A DNA stretch of 64,000 nt from Sphingomonas metalli (GCF_014641735.1 NZ_BMIH01000001.1:186001-250000); one strand, 5' to 3'; shown: positions 9,731-19,672, numbered from the stretch's first letter. Numbers and translations are program-made. The notes: generated from the sequence alone by a model not told the origin.

Positions 9731-10696
9731 ATGCTGCCGCAGATCCTGATGGTGGCCGCACTGGCGTCGGTGACGATGGTGCTGCTGGTGCTGGCCCTGT
9801 CCGGTCCGTCGGCGACCCGCATCCAGGCGCGTCGCGTGGCCGGGCTGCGGGACCGCCACCGGACCGAGGAGGTCGTGCAGGCGCAGATCAAGGGCATCGC
9901 CACCGCGCGCGACAGCAAGATGGACGTGGCCTTCGGCCGGATCCTCCCCAATCGCGAGCAATTGGCCAAGCGCCTCGCCATGACCGGGCGCGACTGGACC
10001 GTGGGCCAATATGGTCTCGTCACCGCGATCCTTCTGGTTGTCACCATGGCGGTGCTGTGGCTCAAGGGACTGCCGCTCGTCCTTCTCCTGATGCTCAGCC
10101 TGCTGATCGGCGCGGGGCTGCCGCACTTCGTCGTGGGGCGGCTGATCGCGCGGCGGGTGAACAAGTTCACCGTGCGCTTCCCCGACGCGATCGACCTGCT
10201 GGTCCGCGGCCTGCGCTCCGGTCTGCCGATCAGCGAGACGATGGGCGTGGTCGGCGCGGAGGTCGTCGGCCCGGTGGGCGAGGAGTTCCGGGCGATCGCC
10301 GACAAGATGAAGATCGGTCGCTCGATGGACGTGGCCTTGCAAGAGACTGCGGACCGGCTCGGCACGCCGGAATTCCAGTTCTTCGTCATCACCATCGCCA
10401 TCCAGCGCGAGACCGGCGGCAACCTCGCCGAGACGCTGGCCAATCTTGCCGATGTCTTGCGCAAGCGTGCGCAAATGAAGCTGAAGATCCGTGCCATGTC
10501 CTCGGAGTCGAAGGCATCGGCCTATATCGTCGGCTCGCTGCCCTTCGTCGTGTTCGGCCTGATCTGGTTCATCAACGACAAATACATGCAGAACTTCTTC
10601 GTCGACGAGCGGCTGATCGCGGTCGGTGTCGGCGGCATGGTGTGGATGGGCATCGGCGGCTTCATCATGGCCAAAATGGTCAGCTTCGAGATCTGA
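9731..10696 (+). CDS. tadB: Tad inner-membrane platform protein TadB (T2SSF family)
   Basis: A 321-residue membrane protein with an N-terminal helix (about 3-22), paired central helices (about 97-130), a cytoplasmic T2SSF/GspF domain (FPDAIDLLVRGLRSGLPISETM..., about 155-280) and two C-terminal helices. TadB and TadC form the inner-membrane platform that normally contacts the CpaF/TadA ATPase. ATG 9731 comes right after cpaE; an AAGAAGTAAG stretch at the cpaE end is the only visible ribosome-binding signal. Confidence 0.93.
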   Translation: MLPQILMVAALASVTMVLLVLALSGPSATRIQARRVAGLRDRHRTEEVVQAQIKGIATARDSKMDVAFGRILPNREQLAKRLAMTGRDWTVGQYGLVTAILLVVTMAVLWLKGLPLVLLLMLSLLIGAGLPHFVVGRLIARRVNKFTVRFPDAIDLLVRGLRSGLPISETMGVVGAEVVGPVGEEFRAIADKMKIGRSMDVALQETADRLGTPEFQFFVITIAIQRETGGNLAETLANLADVLRKRAQMKLKIRAMSSESKASAYIVGSLPFVVFGLIWFINDKYMQNFFVDERLIAVGVGGMVWMGIGGFIMAKMVSFEI

Positions 10697-10709
10697 GGGA
10701 AACAGGCGG

Positions 10710-11708
10710 ATGATCGGCCAGACGGGCGGACCGACGGTATTGGGCGTCGATGTGGTGATGGTGGCGACGATCCTGTCGGGCGTCGCCGCCTTCGCCATGG
10801 TCGTCGCCATCTACGCGGCGACGACCGTGCGCGACCCGATGGCGAAGCGGGTCAAGGCGCTCAACGATCGCCGCGAGCAGCTCAAGGCGGGCATCTCCGC
10901 CTCGACGAAGCGGCGCGCGAAGCTGGTCCAGCGCAACGAGATGACCGATCAGCTGCGCTCGTTCCTGTCGTCGATGAAGATGCTGCAGGACAGCCAGATC
11001 AAGGAGGCGCAGCAGAAGCTGCTCCAGGCGGGCATCCGCCGCAAGGAATGGGCCGTCGCCGTGATCTTCGGCCGCCTCGCGCTGCCGGTCGTGTTCGGCA
11101 CGCTGGTCGCCTTCTGGGTGTATGGCACCGATGGGTTCGCCGAGTGGTCGCCGCTGAAGAAGTACGGCCTCGTCGCGACCACGCTGATCCTCGCGTACAA
11201 GGCGCCGGATCTCTTCCTCAAAAACAAGATCACCAAGCGTTCGGACGCCATCCGCAAGGGGCTGCCCGATGCGCTCGATCTCCTCGTCATCTGCGCCGAG
11301 GCGGGGCTGACCGTCGATGCGGCCTTCCACCGCACCGCGCGCGAACTGGGGCGCGCCTATCCGGAACTCGGCGAGGAATTCACGCTGACCGCGATCGAGC
11401 TGGGCTTCCTGACCGACCGCCGCCAGGCCTTCGAGAATCTCGCCCATCGCGTCTCGCTCGACGCCGTGAAGGGCGTGGTCACGACCATGATCCAGACCGA
11501 GAAATACGGCACCCCGCTCGCATCCGCCCTGCGCGTGCTCTCGGCGGAGTTCCGCAACGAGCGGATGATGCGGGCCGAAGAGAAGGCGGCGCGGCTGCCG
11601 GCGATCATGACCGTGCCGCTGATCCTGTTCATCCTTCCGGTGCTGTTCGTGGTCATCCTCGGTCCGGCCGCCTGCTCGATCAAGGACGCGTTGCTCAGCG
11701 GAAACTAA
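10710..11708 (+). CDS. tadC: Tad inner-membrane platform protein TadC (T2SSF family)
   Basis: A 332-residue partner of TadB. It has an N-terminal helix (about 12-33), a charged cytoplasmic linker, two middle helices (about 112-160), the GspF-type domain (GLPDALDLLVICAEAGLTVD..., about 180-290) and a final membrane segment (MTVPLILFILPVLFVVI). ATG 10710 is favoured because GAGGGAAACAGG lies just upstream; an earlier in-frame start would lie inside tadB. Confidence 0.93.
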   Translation: MIGQTGGPTVLGVDVVMVATILSGVAAFAMVVAIYAATTVRDPMAKRVKALNDRREQLKAGISASTKRRAKLVQRNEMTDQLRSFLSSMKMLQDSQIKEAQQKLLQAGIRRKEWAVAVIFGRLALPVVFGTLVAFWVYGTDGFAEWSPLKKYGLVATTLILAYKAPDLFLKNKITKRSDAIRKGLPDALDLLVICAEAGLTVDAAFHRTARELGRAYPELGEEFTLTAIELGFLTDRRQAFENLAHRVSLDAVKGVVTTMIQTEKYGTPLASALRVLSAEFRNERMMRAEEKAARLPAIMTVPLILFILPVLFVVILGPAACSIKDALLSGN

Positions 11709-11749
11709 CCGCGCGCGCATCGTTCTCGCTCCGTAACAGGAGAGATGCG

Positions 11750-12121
11750 ATGCTGTTCACGACGCCGACGCAGTTCGTGGTGCTGGGCCTGGTGCTGGTC
11801 GCCGGCTGGCTGCTGGGTCTGGCCAGCCATCCCGGCGGACGCCGCTGGAAGGAACGCTACGCCGCCGAGCGCGAGGCCCATGCCGCCGCCCGCCGCGACG
11901 CCGACGCGCGCATCGCGGAAGCAGATCGCCGCGCCACCGAAGCGGAACGTGCCCGGGCAGCGGCGCCGGTAGTGACCGAGCGTCCCGTCGTGACAGAGCG
12001 GCCGGTCGTCGCCGACCGTGTTGATGCGAGCCGACCGATCGCGGCCAGCGCTGCCCGGCCTGCCTATGTCAGCGGCGAGCGCCGCAGCTGGTTTGACTTC
12101 AACCGACCGACGGTTCGCTGA
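11750..12121 (+). CDS. Small membrane-anchored coiled-coil protein
   Basis: A 123-residue protein with one N-terminal membrane helix (about 9-25), then a charged Ala/Arg/Glu-rich segment likely to form a coiled coil (about 36-70), and a linker with the tandem unit TERPVV repeated twice plus a degenerate third copy. It ends in a Trp-Phe-containing basic tail. The start at 11750 has an ACAGGAGAG Shine-Dalgarno; an ATG at 11745 lies in another frame. It is the last gene of the Tad cluster, 41 bases after tadC, but I do not recognise it as a known pilus component. Confidence 0.75.
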   Translation: MLFTTPTQFVVLGLVLVAGWLLGLASHPGGRRWKERYAAEREAHAAARRDADARIAEADRRATEAERARAAAPVVTERPVVTERPVVADRVDASRPIAASAARPAYVSGERRSWFDFNRPTVR

Positions 12122-12144
12122 GTCTCACGTCCGAAACACTCGTC

Positions 12145-12218
12145 GCCCCAGCGAAGGCTGGGGCTTCTCGCTTGTGGCGTGCCGCATGAGCCGCGGGAGA
12201 TGCCAGCCTTCGCTGGCA
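12145..12218. repeat. Inverted pair of REP-like hairpins
   Basis: Hairpin 1 (12145-12164) has an 8-bp stem and a GAAG loop. Hairpin 2 (12201-12218) has a 7-bp stem and a CTTC loop. The cores CCAGCGAAGGCTGG and CCAGCCTTCGCTGG are exact reverse complements, so the two units face each other about 36 bases apart, as in BIME-type REP pairs. They sit in the convergent gap between the Tad cluster and ppdK. A related sequence occurs at 58540-58576. Confidence 0.7.
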
Positions 12219-12225
12219 TGACGAA

Positions 12226-12250
12226 GCGGGGGAGGCTTTACCTCCCCCGC
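12226..12250. terminator. Bidirectional intrinsic terminator
   Basis: A perfect 10-bp stem (12226-12235 with 12241-12250) and a CTTTA loop lie 5 bases from the ppdK stop and after the Tad cluster. It probably ends ppdK transcription and insulates the two convergent units. Confidence 0.8.
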
Positions 12251-12254
12251 CCGC

Positions 12255-14918
12255 TCATTTCCGCGCCAGCGCCGCCTGCGCCGCCGCCAGCCGGGCGATC
12301 GGCACGCGATAGGGGCTGGCCGATACGTAATCGAGCCCTACCGTCTCGCAGAAGGCGATGCTGGCCGGATCGCCGCCATGCTCACCGCAGATGCCGAGCT
12401 TGATGTCCGGCCGCGTCTTGCGGCCGCGTTCGGCGGCGAGCTCGACCAGTTCGCCCACACCGTCGACGTCGAGGCTGACGAACGGGTCCTTGGCGTAGAT
12501 GCCTTGCTCGACATAGGCGCCGAGGAAGCGGGCTGCATCGTCCCGGCTCACGCCCAAGGTGGTCTGGGTGAGATCGTTGGTGCCGAAGGAAAAGAACTCC
12601 CCGGTTTCGGCGATCTCGCCGGCCTTGAGCGCCGCCCGTGGCAGCTCGATCATCGTGCCGACCAGATAGTCGACCGTGCGGCCGCGCTCCGAGAAGACCG
12701 CCTGCGCCGCCCTGTCGACGACCGCCTTCATCAGGTCGAGCTCGCGCTTGGTCGCGACGAGCGGGATCATCACCTCGGGGATCGGCGCCGCTCCCGACTT
12801 CTCGGCCACGTCGATCGCCGCCTCGAAGATCGCCCGCGCCTGCATCTCGTAGATTTCCGGATAGGTCACGCCCAGCCGGCAGCCGCGATGGCCCAGCATC
12901 GGATTGAACTCGTGCAGCTCCGCGGCCCGGACCTTCAGCGTACCGATGTCGACGCCGGCCGCTGCCGCCACTTCGGCAAACTCGGCCTCTTCGTGGGGCA
13001 GGAATTCATGCAAGGGCGGGTCGAGCAGCCGGATCGTCACCGGCAGGCCGGCCATCACCTCGAAGATCCCGACAAAGTCGCTGCGCTGTTCGGGCAGCAG
13101 GCGATCGAGCGCCGCGCGCCGCCCGGCCTCGTCGGACGCAAGGATCATCTGCCGCACCGCGGTGATTCGGCCCGCCTCGAAGAACATGTGCTCCGTCCGG
13201 CACAGTCCCACACCTTCCGCGCCGAACTCGCGCGCGGTGCGACAATCGTCGGGCGTCTCGGCATTGGCACGCACCTTCAGCCGCCGGACCTCGTCGGCCC
13301 AGGCCATCAGCGTGCCGAAATCGCCGGCGAGCTCGGGCTGAACCGTCGCCACCGCCCCCGCCATGACCTCGCCGGTCGCGCCATCGATGGTCAGGATGTC
13401 GCCCTCGCGCACCTCGCGCCCGGCAACGCGCATTACTTTGTCCCTGGCCGAAATCGACAGGCTGCCCGCGCCGGAGACGCAGGGCCGGCCCATGCCGCGC
13501 GCCACGACCGCCGCGTGGCTGGTCATGCCGCCGCGCGCGGTCAGGATGCCGCGTGCCGCATGCATGCCGTGAATGTCCTCGGGCGAGGTTTCGGTCCGTA
13601 CCAGGATCACGGCCTTGCCGTCTGCATTCCAGCGTTCGGCGGTGTCCGCGTCGAACACCACCGCGCCCGACGCGGCGCCCGGCGACGCCGGCAGCCCCTT
13701 GGCGATGACGTCGCGCGGCGCATCGGGATCGAGCGTCGGGTGGAGCAGCTGGTCGAGCGCGGCCGGATCGACGCGGGCGATCGCCTCCTGATGCGAGATC
13801 AGCCCTTCATTCGCCATGTCGACCGCGATCTTCAGCGCCGCCTTCGCGGTCCGCTTGCCCGAGCGGGTCTGGAGCATCCACAGCTTGGTCTGCTCGACCG
13901 TGAACTCGATGTCCTGCATGTCGCGATAGTGGTTTTCGAGCGTGTCGAAGACCTGCGCCAGTTGCGCATAGACCTCGGGCATCGCCTCTTCCATCGAGGC
14001 TGCCTTCGCGCCGGCTTCCTCGCGGGCCGTGCGGGTCAGATATTGCGGCGTGCGGATGCCGGCGACGACATCCTCCCCCTGCGCGTTGATCAGGAACTCG
14101 CCATAATAGGCGCGATCGCCCTTGGACGGATCGCGGGTGAAGGCGACTCCGGTGGCCGAGGTGTCGCCCATATTGCCGAACACCATCGCCTGCACGTTGA
14201 CCGCGGTACCCCAGTCGGCCGGAATGTCGTTGAGCCGCCGGTAGACCTTGGCCCTCTCCGACTGCCACGAACCGAACACCGCGCCGACCGCACCCCAGAG
14301 CTGGTCATGGACGTCCTGCGGGAAAGGCCTGCCCCACTCCTTCTCCACCAGCCCCTTATACTCGGCGACCAGCGCCTTGAGGTGATCGGCATTCAGCTCG
14401 GTATCGAGGGTGAAGCCGTTGTCCTCCTTGGCGATCTCCAGAGCCTCCTCGAAGGCGCCGTGATCCAGCTCGAGCACCACGTCGGCATACATCTGGATAA
14501 AACGGCGATAGCTGTCCCAGGCGAACCGCTCGTCGTCGGCCGCGCGTGCCAGTCCGACGACCGTCTCGTCGTTGAGACCGAGATTGAGGACCGTGTCCAT
14601 CATCCCCGGCATCGACACGCGCGCGCCCGAGCGCACCGATACCAGCAGAGGATTGGCCGGTTCGCCGAAGCGCTTGCCGGTCACGCCCTCGATATGGGCG
14701 ATACCCTGCGCCACCTCGTCACGCAGCGAGTCGGGGAAGCGCTCCCCCTCCTCGTAATAGCGGGCACACATGGCCGTGGAGATGGTGAAGCCCGGCGGCA
14801 CCGGCAGGCCGATCGACGCCATCTCGGCGAGGTTCGCGCCCTTGCCGCCCAGCAGGTTCTTGTCCCCCTTGCCTCCGTCCGAAACGCCGCCGCCGAAACG
14901 ATAGACATAGTGGGTCAT
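12255..14918 (-). CDS. ppdK: Pyruvate, phosphate dikinase
   Basis: Interconverts pyruvate + ATP + Pi and PEP + AMP + PPi. The 887-residue protein has the N-terminal ATP-grasp region (LLGGKGANLAEMASIGLPVPPGF), the swivelling phospho-His domain with catalytic His468 (GGMTSHAAVVARG) and the C-terminal TIM-barrel PEP/pyruvate domain with the active-site Cys844 (GICGEHGGDP). ATG 14918 gives the usual MTxYVYxFGGG start; an ATG at 14930 with a GGAGG ahead of it would add four residues. It lies 69 bases after glyS on the same strand, so it may share that transcript. Confidence 0.96.
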   Translation of the reverse strand: MTHYVYRFGGGVSDGGKGDKNLLGGKGANLAEMASIGLPVPPGFTISTAMCARYYEEGERFPDSLRDEVAQGIAHIEGVTGKRFGEPANPLLVSVRSGARVSMPGMMDTVLNLGLNDETVVGLARAADDERFAWDSYRRFIQMYADVVLELDHGAFEEALEIAKEDNGFTLDTELNADHLKALVAEYKGLVEKEWGRPFPQDVHDQLWGAVGAVFGSWQSERAKVYRRLNDIPADWGTAVNVQAMVFGNMGDTSATGVAFTRDPSKGDRAYYGEFLINAQGEDVVAGIRTPQYLTRTAREEAGAKAASMEEAMPEVYAQLAQVFDTLENHYRDMQDIEFTVEQTKLWMLQTRSGKRTAKAALKIAVDMANEGLISHQEAIARVDPAALDQLLHPTLDPDAPRDVIAKGLPASPGAASGAVVFDADTAERWNADGKAVILVRTETSPEDIHGMHAARGILTARGGMTSHAAVVARGMGRPCVSGAGSLSISARDKVMRVAGREVREGDILTIDGATGEVMAGAVATVQPELAGDFGTLMAWADEVRRLKVRANAETPDDCRTAREFGAEGVGLCRTEHMFFEAGRITAVRQMILASDEAGRRAALDRLLPEQRSDFVGIFEVMAGLPVTIRLLDPPLHEFLPHEEAEFAEVAAAAGVDIGTLKVRAAELHEFNPMLGHRGCRLGVTYPEIYEMQARAIFEAAIDVAEKSGAAPIPEVMIPLVATKRELDLMKAVVDRAAQAVFSERGRTVDYLVGTMIELPRAALKAGEIAETGEFFSFGTNDLTQTTLGVSRDDAARFLGAYVEQGIYAKDPFVSLDVDGVGELVELAAERGRKTRPDIKLGICGEHGGDPASIAFCETVGLDYVSASPYRVPIARLAAAQAALARK

Positions 14919-14987
14919 GCTGCGCTCCATTGCCGCCTCCCGGAAGGAGGACCGATGGCGCCCTGTTAAACAAGTTAAACGCGCGCG

Positions 14988-17000
14988 TCAGCCCTCGATT
15001 TTCGAGAAATCCGCCACGGAATGAACCGCCGCGCGTACGCGTCCGAGCAGGGCGAGCCGCGCGGTGCGCCTGGCCGGATCGGCATCGTTCACCGTCACCT
15101 GATCGAAGAAGGCATCGATCGGCGCTCGGAGCGTCGCGAGCGCCGCCATCGCCGCTTCGAAATCCTCCGCCGCAACGGCCCGGGCGGCTTCGGGTTCGGC
15201 GCGCTCAAGCGCAGTGATGAGCGCCGCTTCTGCCGGTTCCGGCGCATATGACGGCGCGACAAAGGTGAAGTCGGCCGCGCCTTCCTTCTTCAGGATGTTC
15301 GCCGCTCGCTTGTACCCGGCGAGCAGGTTGGCCCCGTCCTCGGTCCCGACGAACGCCTGCAAGGCATGAACGCGGGCGAGCAGCCGGACGAGATCGTCCT
15401 CACCGCCGAGCGCGAACACCGCGTCGATCAGATCGTGACGAACACCCGCTTCCCGCTGCTGGACCTTGAGGCGATCCGCGAAGAATTCGAGGACCTCGGC
15501 ATCAACGGTGCGCCGCAAGGGGAAGCGCAAGTTGTTTTCGAGGATCAACGCGATGACGCCGAGCGCCGAGCGCCGGAGGGCGAACGGATCCTTGGATCCG
15601 CTCGGCTTCAGGTCGACGCCGAAGAACTGCATGATGCTGTCGAACTTGTCGGCCAGCGACACCGCCACGGAGGCAGGCGCAGACGGCACCTCGTCGCCCT
15701 GCCCGACCGGCTTGTAGTGATCGCGGACAGCTGCCGATACCGCCGCGGACTCTCCTTGCGCCGCGGCGTAATAGCCGCCCATAAGCCCCTGCAATTCGGG
15801 GAACTCGCCGACCATGCCGGTGACGAGATCGGCCTTTGCAAGCCGCGCCGCCCGCTCGGCCTGGTCGGGATCGGCGCCGGGAACGATGCCCTCCTTCGCC
15901 AGCCAGCGGGCGAGCTTCGCCACACGTTCCACCTTGTCGGCGACCGTTCCCAGCTTCTCGTGGAAGACGATCCGGTCGAGCTTCCGGACCTGCTCCTCCA
16001 GCGGCACCTTCAGGTCGGTCTCGTAGAAGAAACGCGCGTCGGACAGGCGCGCCGCCAGCACCTTGCGGTTGCCCTCGACGATCTTCGCGCCGCCGTCCGC
16101 CGCCTCGATATTGGCGGTGCAGATGAAGGCGTTGGCCAATCGGCCCTCACCGTCGCGGCAGACGAAATATTTCTGGTTCACCCGCGCGGTCAGCTGGATC
16201 ACCTCCGGCGGCACGTCGAGGAACGCCGCATCGAACCGGCCGAGCAGCGGCACCGGCCATTCGGTCAGCCCCGCATTCTCGGTAACGAGGCCTTCATCCT
16301 CGACCAGCGTCAGCCCAGCCTCGGCCGCCAGCGCGGTCGCGCGGGCGCGGATCAGGGCGCGGCGCTCGGCCTGATCGACGATGACATGGCAGGCGTGCAG
16401 CTTCTCGGCATAATCCGCCGCCGATCCGATCGTGATCGGACCCCTATGGTGAAAGCGATGGCCGAGCGTCGTCGCGCCCGAGGCGACTCCGGCGATCTCT
16501 ACCGGCACGATCTCTTCGCCGAACAGCGCCACGATGCCTTGCAGCGGGCGCACCCAGCGCAGCGACTCGGGGCTGGCCGAGGCGGCGCCCCAGCGCATCG
16601 ACTTGGGCCAGGGGAAGGCGCGGATGATCGCCGGGATCGCCTCTGCCAGCACGTCCGCCGTGGCGCGGCCGGGCTTCTCCGTCACCGCGAAGAACACGCC
16701 GTCGCGCTCGGCGAGTTGCTCGCGCGTCAACCCGGTCTTGCGCAGGAAACCCTCCAGCGCCTGCGCCGGGGCGGAGGATTTCGGCCCCTTGACCTCTTCG
16801 GTCACCGCCTGGGTGGCCTGCGGCAGGCCCCGCGCGATCAGCGCCAGCCGCCGCGGGGTCGCGAAGGTCTCGATCGCGGCGGGCACCAGCCCAGCCTTCG
16901 CCAGCTCCGCCGTGAACAGGCGCGCGAGATCCTCCCGCGCCTTGTCCTGCATGCGCGCCGGAATTTCCTCGGAGCGGAGTTCGAGAAGGAAGTCGGTCAT
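14988..17000 (-). CDS. glyS: Glycyl-tRNA synthetase beta subunit
   Basis: Beta chain of the alpha2beta2 GlyRS, 670 residues, close to the usual length. It starts with the family signature [15 protein letters not shown] and carries [30 protein letters not shown]-like [17 protein letters not shown] and [24 protein letters not shown] segments in the expected order, with the DALR-like anticodon-binding region at the C-terminus. ATG 17000 lies 2 bases after the glyQ stop, so the two subunits are made from one coupled message. Confidence 0.96.
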   Translation of the reverse strand: MTDFLLELRSEEIPARMQDKAREDLARLFTAELAKAGLVPAAIETFATPRRLALIARGLPQATQAVTEEVKGPKSSAPAQALEGFLRKTGLTREQLAERDGVFFAVTEKPGRATADVLAEAIPAIIRAFPWPKSMRWGAASASPESLRWVRPLQGIVALFGEEIVPVEIAGVASGATTLGHRFHHRGPITIGSAADYAEKLHACHVIVDQAERRALIRARATALAAEAGLTLVEDEGLVTENAGLTEWPVPLLGRFDAAFLDVPPEVIQLTARVNQKYFVCRDGEGRLANAFICTANIEAADGGAKIVEGNRKVLAARLSDARFFYETDLKVPLEEQVRKLDRIVFHEKLGTVADKVERVAKLARWLAKEGIVPGADPDQAERAARLAKADLVTGMVGEFPELQGLMGGYYAAAQGESAAVSAAVRDHYKPVGQGDEVPSAPASVAVSLADKFDSIMQFFGVDLKPSGSKDPFALRRSALGVIALILENNLRFPLRRTVDAEVLEFFADRLKVQQREAGVRHDLIDAVFALGGEDDLVRLLARVHALQAFVGTEDGANLLAGYKRAANILKKEGAADFTFVAPSYAPEPAEAALITALERAEPEAARAVAAEDFEAAMAALATLRAPIDAFFDQVTVNDADPARRTARLALLGRVRAAVHSVADFSKIEG

Positions 17001-17002
17001 CG

Positions 17003-17869
17003 TCACGCCGCCCACCCGTTCTTCTCCATATACGCGGCGCACGCGCCCTTCGCGAGGTCGCGCACCCGGCCGATATAGGCCTGCCGCTCCGCCACCGAGA
17101 TCACGCCGCGCGCCTGAAGCAGGTTGAAGCTGTGGCTCGCCTTGATCGCCTGCTCATAGGCAGGGATGGGCAGCCCGCGCGACAGGCAGTTTTCGCACTC
17201 GGCCGCCGCCTTGCGGAACAGGTCGAACAGCGCGTCGGTGTCGGCGACCTCGAAGTTCCAGGTCGACATCTGCCGCTCGTTCTCGAGGAACACGTCGCCA
17301 TAGGTGACGCCCCGATCGTTGAAGGCCAGATCATACACATTGTCGACATTCTGGATGTACATCGCCAGCCGCTCCAGCCCGTAGGTCAGTTCGCCGGCGA
17401 CGGGGCGGCAGTCGAACCCGCCCATTTGCTGGAAATAGGTGAACTGAGTCACCTCCATCCCGTCGCACCAGACTTCCCAGCCGAGCCCCCAGGCCCCCAG
17501 CGTCGGGCTTTCCCAATCGTCCTCGACGAAGCGGATGTCGTGGACGGTCATGTCCACCCCGATCGCCTTCAGGCTGCCGAGATACAGGTCCTGCAGGTCG
17601 GGCGGCGACGGCTTCAGGATCACCTGATACTGGTAATAATGCTGCAGCCGGTTGGGGTTCTCGCCATAACGCCCGTCGGTCGGCCGGCGGCAGGGCTGGA
17701 CATAGGCCGCGTTCCACGCCTCCGGCCCCAGCGCGCGCAGCGTGGTGGCCGGATGGAAGGTTCCCGCCCCCATCTCCATGTCATAGGGCTGGAGGATCAC
17801 GCAGCCTTGCGCGCTCCAATAATCGTGAAGGGCAAGGATCATGCCCTGGAAGGATAGAGGCTGGGTCAC
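17003..17869 (-). CDS. glyQ: Glycyl-tRNA synthetase alpha subunit
   Basis: Catalytic class II core of tetrameric GlyRS, 288 residues. Typical segments are [33 protein letters not shown] (motif 1 region), [19 protein letters not shown] (motif 2) and [24 protein letters not shown] (motif 3 region). It is the first gene of the glyQ-glyS pair and diverges from the TraB/GumN-like gene, leaving a promoter region of about 95 bases. Confidence 0.97.
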   Translation of the reverse strand: MTQPLSFQGMILALHDYWSAQGCVILQPYDMEMGAGTFHPATTLRALGPEAWNAAYVQPCRRPTDGRYGENPNRLQHYYQYQVILKPSPPDLQDLYLGSLKAIGVDMTVHDIRFVEDDWESPTLGAWGLGWEVWCDGMEVTQFTYFQQMGGFDCRPVAGELTYGLERLAMYIQNVDNVYDLAFNDRGVTYGDVFLENERQMSTWNFEVADTDALFDLFRKAAAECENCLSRGLPIPAYEQAIKASHSFNLLQARGVISVAERQAYIGRVRDLAKGACAAYMEKNGWAA

Positions 17870-17965
17870 GGGTCGGACCTGTGGCCGATGGGGGCCCGCT
17901 CTGGCAAGAGCCGCGCGTTGCGCCTACCTCTCGGCCCGAACCTCCGCTGCCGAAGGAAGAGCCGC

Positions 17966-18886
17966 TTGCGCCTGATCCGTTCCCGTTCCCTGCGCGCCGC
18001 TGCCTCGGCGCTGTCGCTGCTCCTTGCGCTGCCGGCTTGCGCCAAGGCGCCGCAGCCCAGCCAGGCGCAGGCGAACGATGCCGATCCCGCTTTGTGGGTG
18101 GTTAAGGACAAGGACACGACCATCTATCTCTTCGGCACGATCCACGTGCTCAGGCCCGGCCTGACCTGGTTCGACGAGGCGGTGAAGGCGGCCTTCGATC
18201 GTTCCAACGAACTGGTGCTAGAGACGGTGCTTCCCGCCCCTGACCAGATGGCCGATCTGGTCAAGGCCGTCGGGCTGGCTGCGCCCGGCACGCCGCCGCT
18301 GAGCGAGCGGATCCCCGCGGATCGCCGCGCCGCGTTCGACGCGGCCGTCGTCGCCACCGGTGCACCGCCGGGCGCGTTCGACCGGTTCAAGCCCTGGCTG
18401 GCAGCGACGCAGCTCTCGATCGGCCCGGTCGGCAAGCTCGGCTACGAAACCGTCAATGCGCCGGAAGCCGTGTTGACCGCCGCCGCCAAATCCGCGGGCA
18501 AACCCGTGCTGGGGCTGGAGACGCCGCAGCAACAGCTCGGCTATTTCGGAGCACTGTCCGACGGCGCGCAAATGGCGCTGCTGACCGAGACGCTCGACGA
18601 GATGCCCAAGGTCGGCGAGACGATCGGCCGTATGGTCGATGACTGGGCCAAGGGGCGCCCCGACGCGCTGGCCGACGAGATGAATGACAGCCTGAAGGCC
18701 TCGCCGGAGATCGCCCGCTCGCTCCTGCTCGACCGCAACCGGCGCTGGGCCGAGTGGGTGACGGCGCGCATGCAGAAGCCCGGCACGGTGTTCATCGCGG
18801 TCGGTGCCGGTCACCTTGCTGGCCAGGGCTCGCTCCAGGCCCTGCTGGCGCAACGCGGTTTGAAGGTTCGGCGGGTTCGCTACTGA
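17966..18886 (+). CDS. TraB/GumN-family protein with lipoprotein signal
   Basis: A 306-residue protein of the TraB/GumN (PrgY) family: WVVKDKDTTIYLFGTIHVLRPG near the start of the domain, a central LVLETVL strand, and the C-terminal RNRRWAEWV and GTVFIAVGAGHLAGQGSLQALL signatures with the conserved GxxH pattern. A TTG at 17966 is preferred: an AAGGAAGAG lies about 5 bases upstream and the product then begins with a clean signal ending in LPAC. An ATG at 17888 would prepend 26 Arg-rich residues. TraB-type proteins are proposed metalloproteases, but this is unproven in bacteria. Confidence 0.85.
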   Translation: MRLIRSRSLRAAASALSLLLALPACAKAPQPSQAQANDADPALWVVKDKDTTIYLFGTIHVLRPGLTWFDEAVKAAFDRSNELVLETVLPAPDQMADLVKAVGLAAPGTPPLSERIPADRRAAFDAAVVATGAPPGAFDRFKPWLAATQLSIGPVGKLGYETVNAPEAVLTAAAKSAGKPVLGLETPQQQLGYFGALSDGAQMALLTETLDEMPKVGETIGRMVDDWAKGRPDALADEMNDSLKASPEIARSLLLDRNRRWAEWVTARMQKPGTVFIAVGAGHLAGQGSLQALLAQRGLKVRRVRY

Positions 18887-19021
18887 CTCCGCGCCGCGGA
18901 GGGCGGGATCGACGGCCGACCTTGCCTTTTGGCTCTGCCCCCGCTATGCGCGCCCGCTTCCGGCCATGGTCATCCCTGGAGGCGTGGGCGGAAGATCTGC
19001 AACGAGTTTCGGAGAATTACC

Positions 19022-19672
19022 ATGAGCGACACGCTGACGCTCGCAGCCGAGACGCGCGATCGGGTGGGCAAGGGAGCCTCTCGTGCGCTGCGTCGTGACG
19101 GCCGCGTCCCCGCCGTGATCTACGGCCAGAACAAGACGCCCGCCTCGATCCACCTCGAGGAGAAGGAGCTGGTCAAGGCTCTGATGACCGGTCACTTCTT
19201 CAACTCGGTCGTGATGCTGAACGGCGAGCGGACCCTGCCCAAGGACGTCGCCTTCCACCCGGTCACCGATCGCCCGACCCATGTCGACTTCCTGCGCATC
19301 GGCGAGCACACGACCGTCACCGTCGCGGTGCCGGTGGTCTTCGCCGACGAGGACGAGTGCCGGGGCCTGAAGCAGGGCGGCGTGCTCAACATCACCCGCC
19401 ACGAGATCGAGCTGGTCGTCGATGCTGCGGACATTCCCGCCGAGATCACCGTTTCGCTGAAGGGCCGCGAAGTGGGCGATTCGATCCACATCTCGGACGT
19501 CGAGCTGCCCAACGGCGCGACGCCGGCGATTGAGGATCGCGACTTCGCGATCGCGACCATCGTGCCGCCGACCGTGCCGACCGCGGCCGACGATGCCCTC
19601 GAGGCCGAAGTCGCGGAAACCCAGTCGGTCGAAGCGGCCGCCGAGGCTTCTGACGAGGAAGACAAGGGCTGA
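19022..19672 (+). CDS. rplY: 50S ribosomal protein L25 / general stress protein Ctc
   Basis: Binds 5S rRNA. At 216 residues it is the long CTC form: an L25 domain (about 1-92, [27 protein letters not shown]) followed by the C-terminal TL5 beta domain (about 100-188) and an acidic tail rich in Glu and Ala. ATG 19022 has a CGGAGA about 7 bases upstream. The terminator at 19698 follows, and pth comes next, a pairing common in proteobacteria. Confidence 0.95.
   Translation: MSDTLTLAAETRDRVGKGASRALRRDGRVPAVIYGQNKTPASIHLEEKELVKALMTGHFFNSVVMLNGERTLPKDVAFHPVTDRPTHVDFLRIGEHTTVTVAVPVVFADEDECRGLKQGGVLNITRHEIELVVDAADIPAEITVSLKGREVGDSIHISDVELPNGATPAIEDRDFAIATIVPPTVPTAADDALEAEVAETQSVEAAAEASDEEDKG

Noticed and set aside
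8177..10810. Very long open frame on the minus strand across cpaE-tadB
   Set aside because: It is antisense to three well-supported Tad genes; its His/Arg/Asp-rich composition is the usual shadow of GC-rich coding DNA.
12378..14969. Open frame of over 800 codons on the plus strand opposite ppdK
   Set aside because: Shadow of ppdK, which has all catalytic motifs; the antisense product has no recognisable domain.
15366..17078. Long plus-strand open frame opposite glyS
   Set aside because: Composition and position show it to be an antisense shadow.
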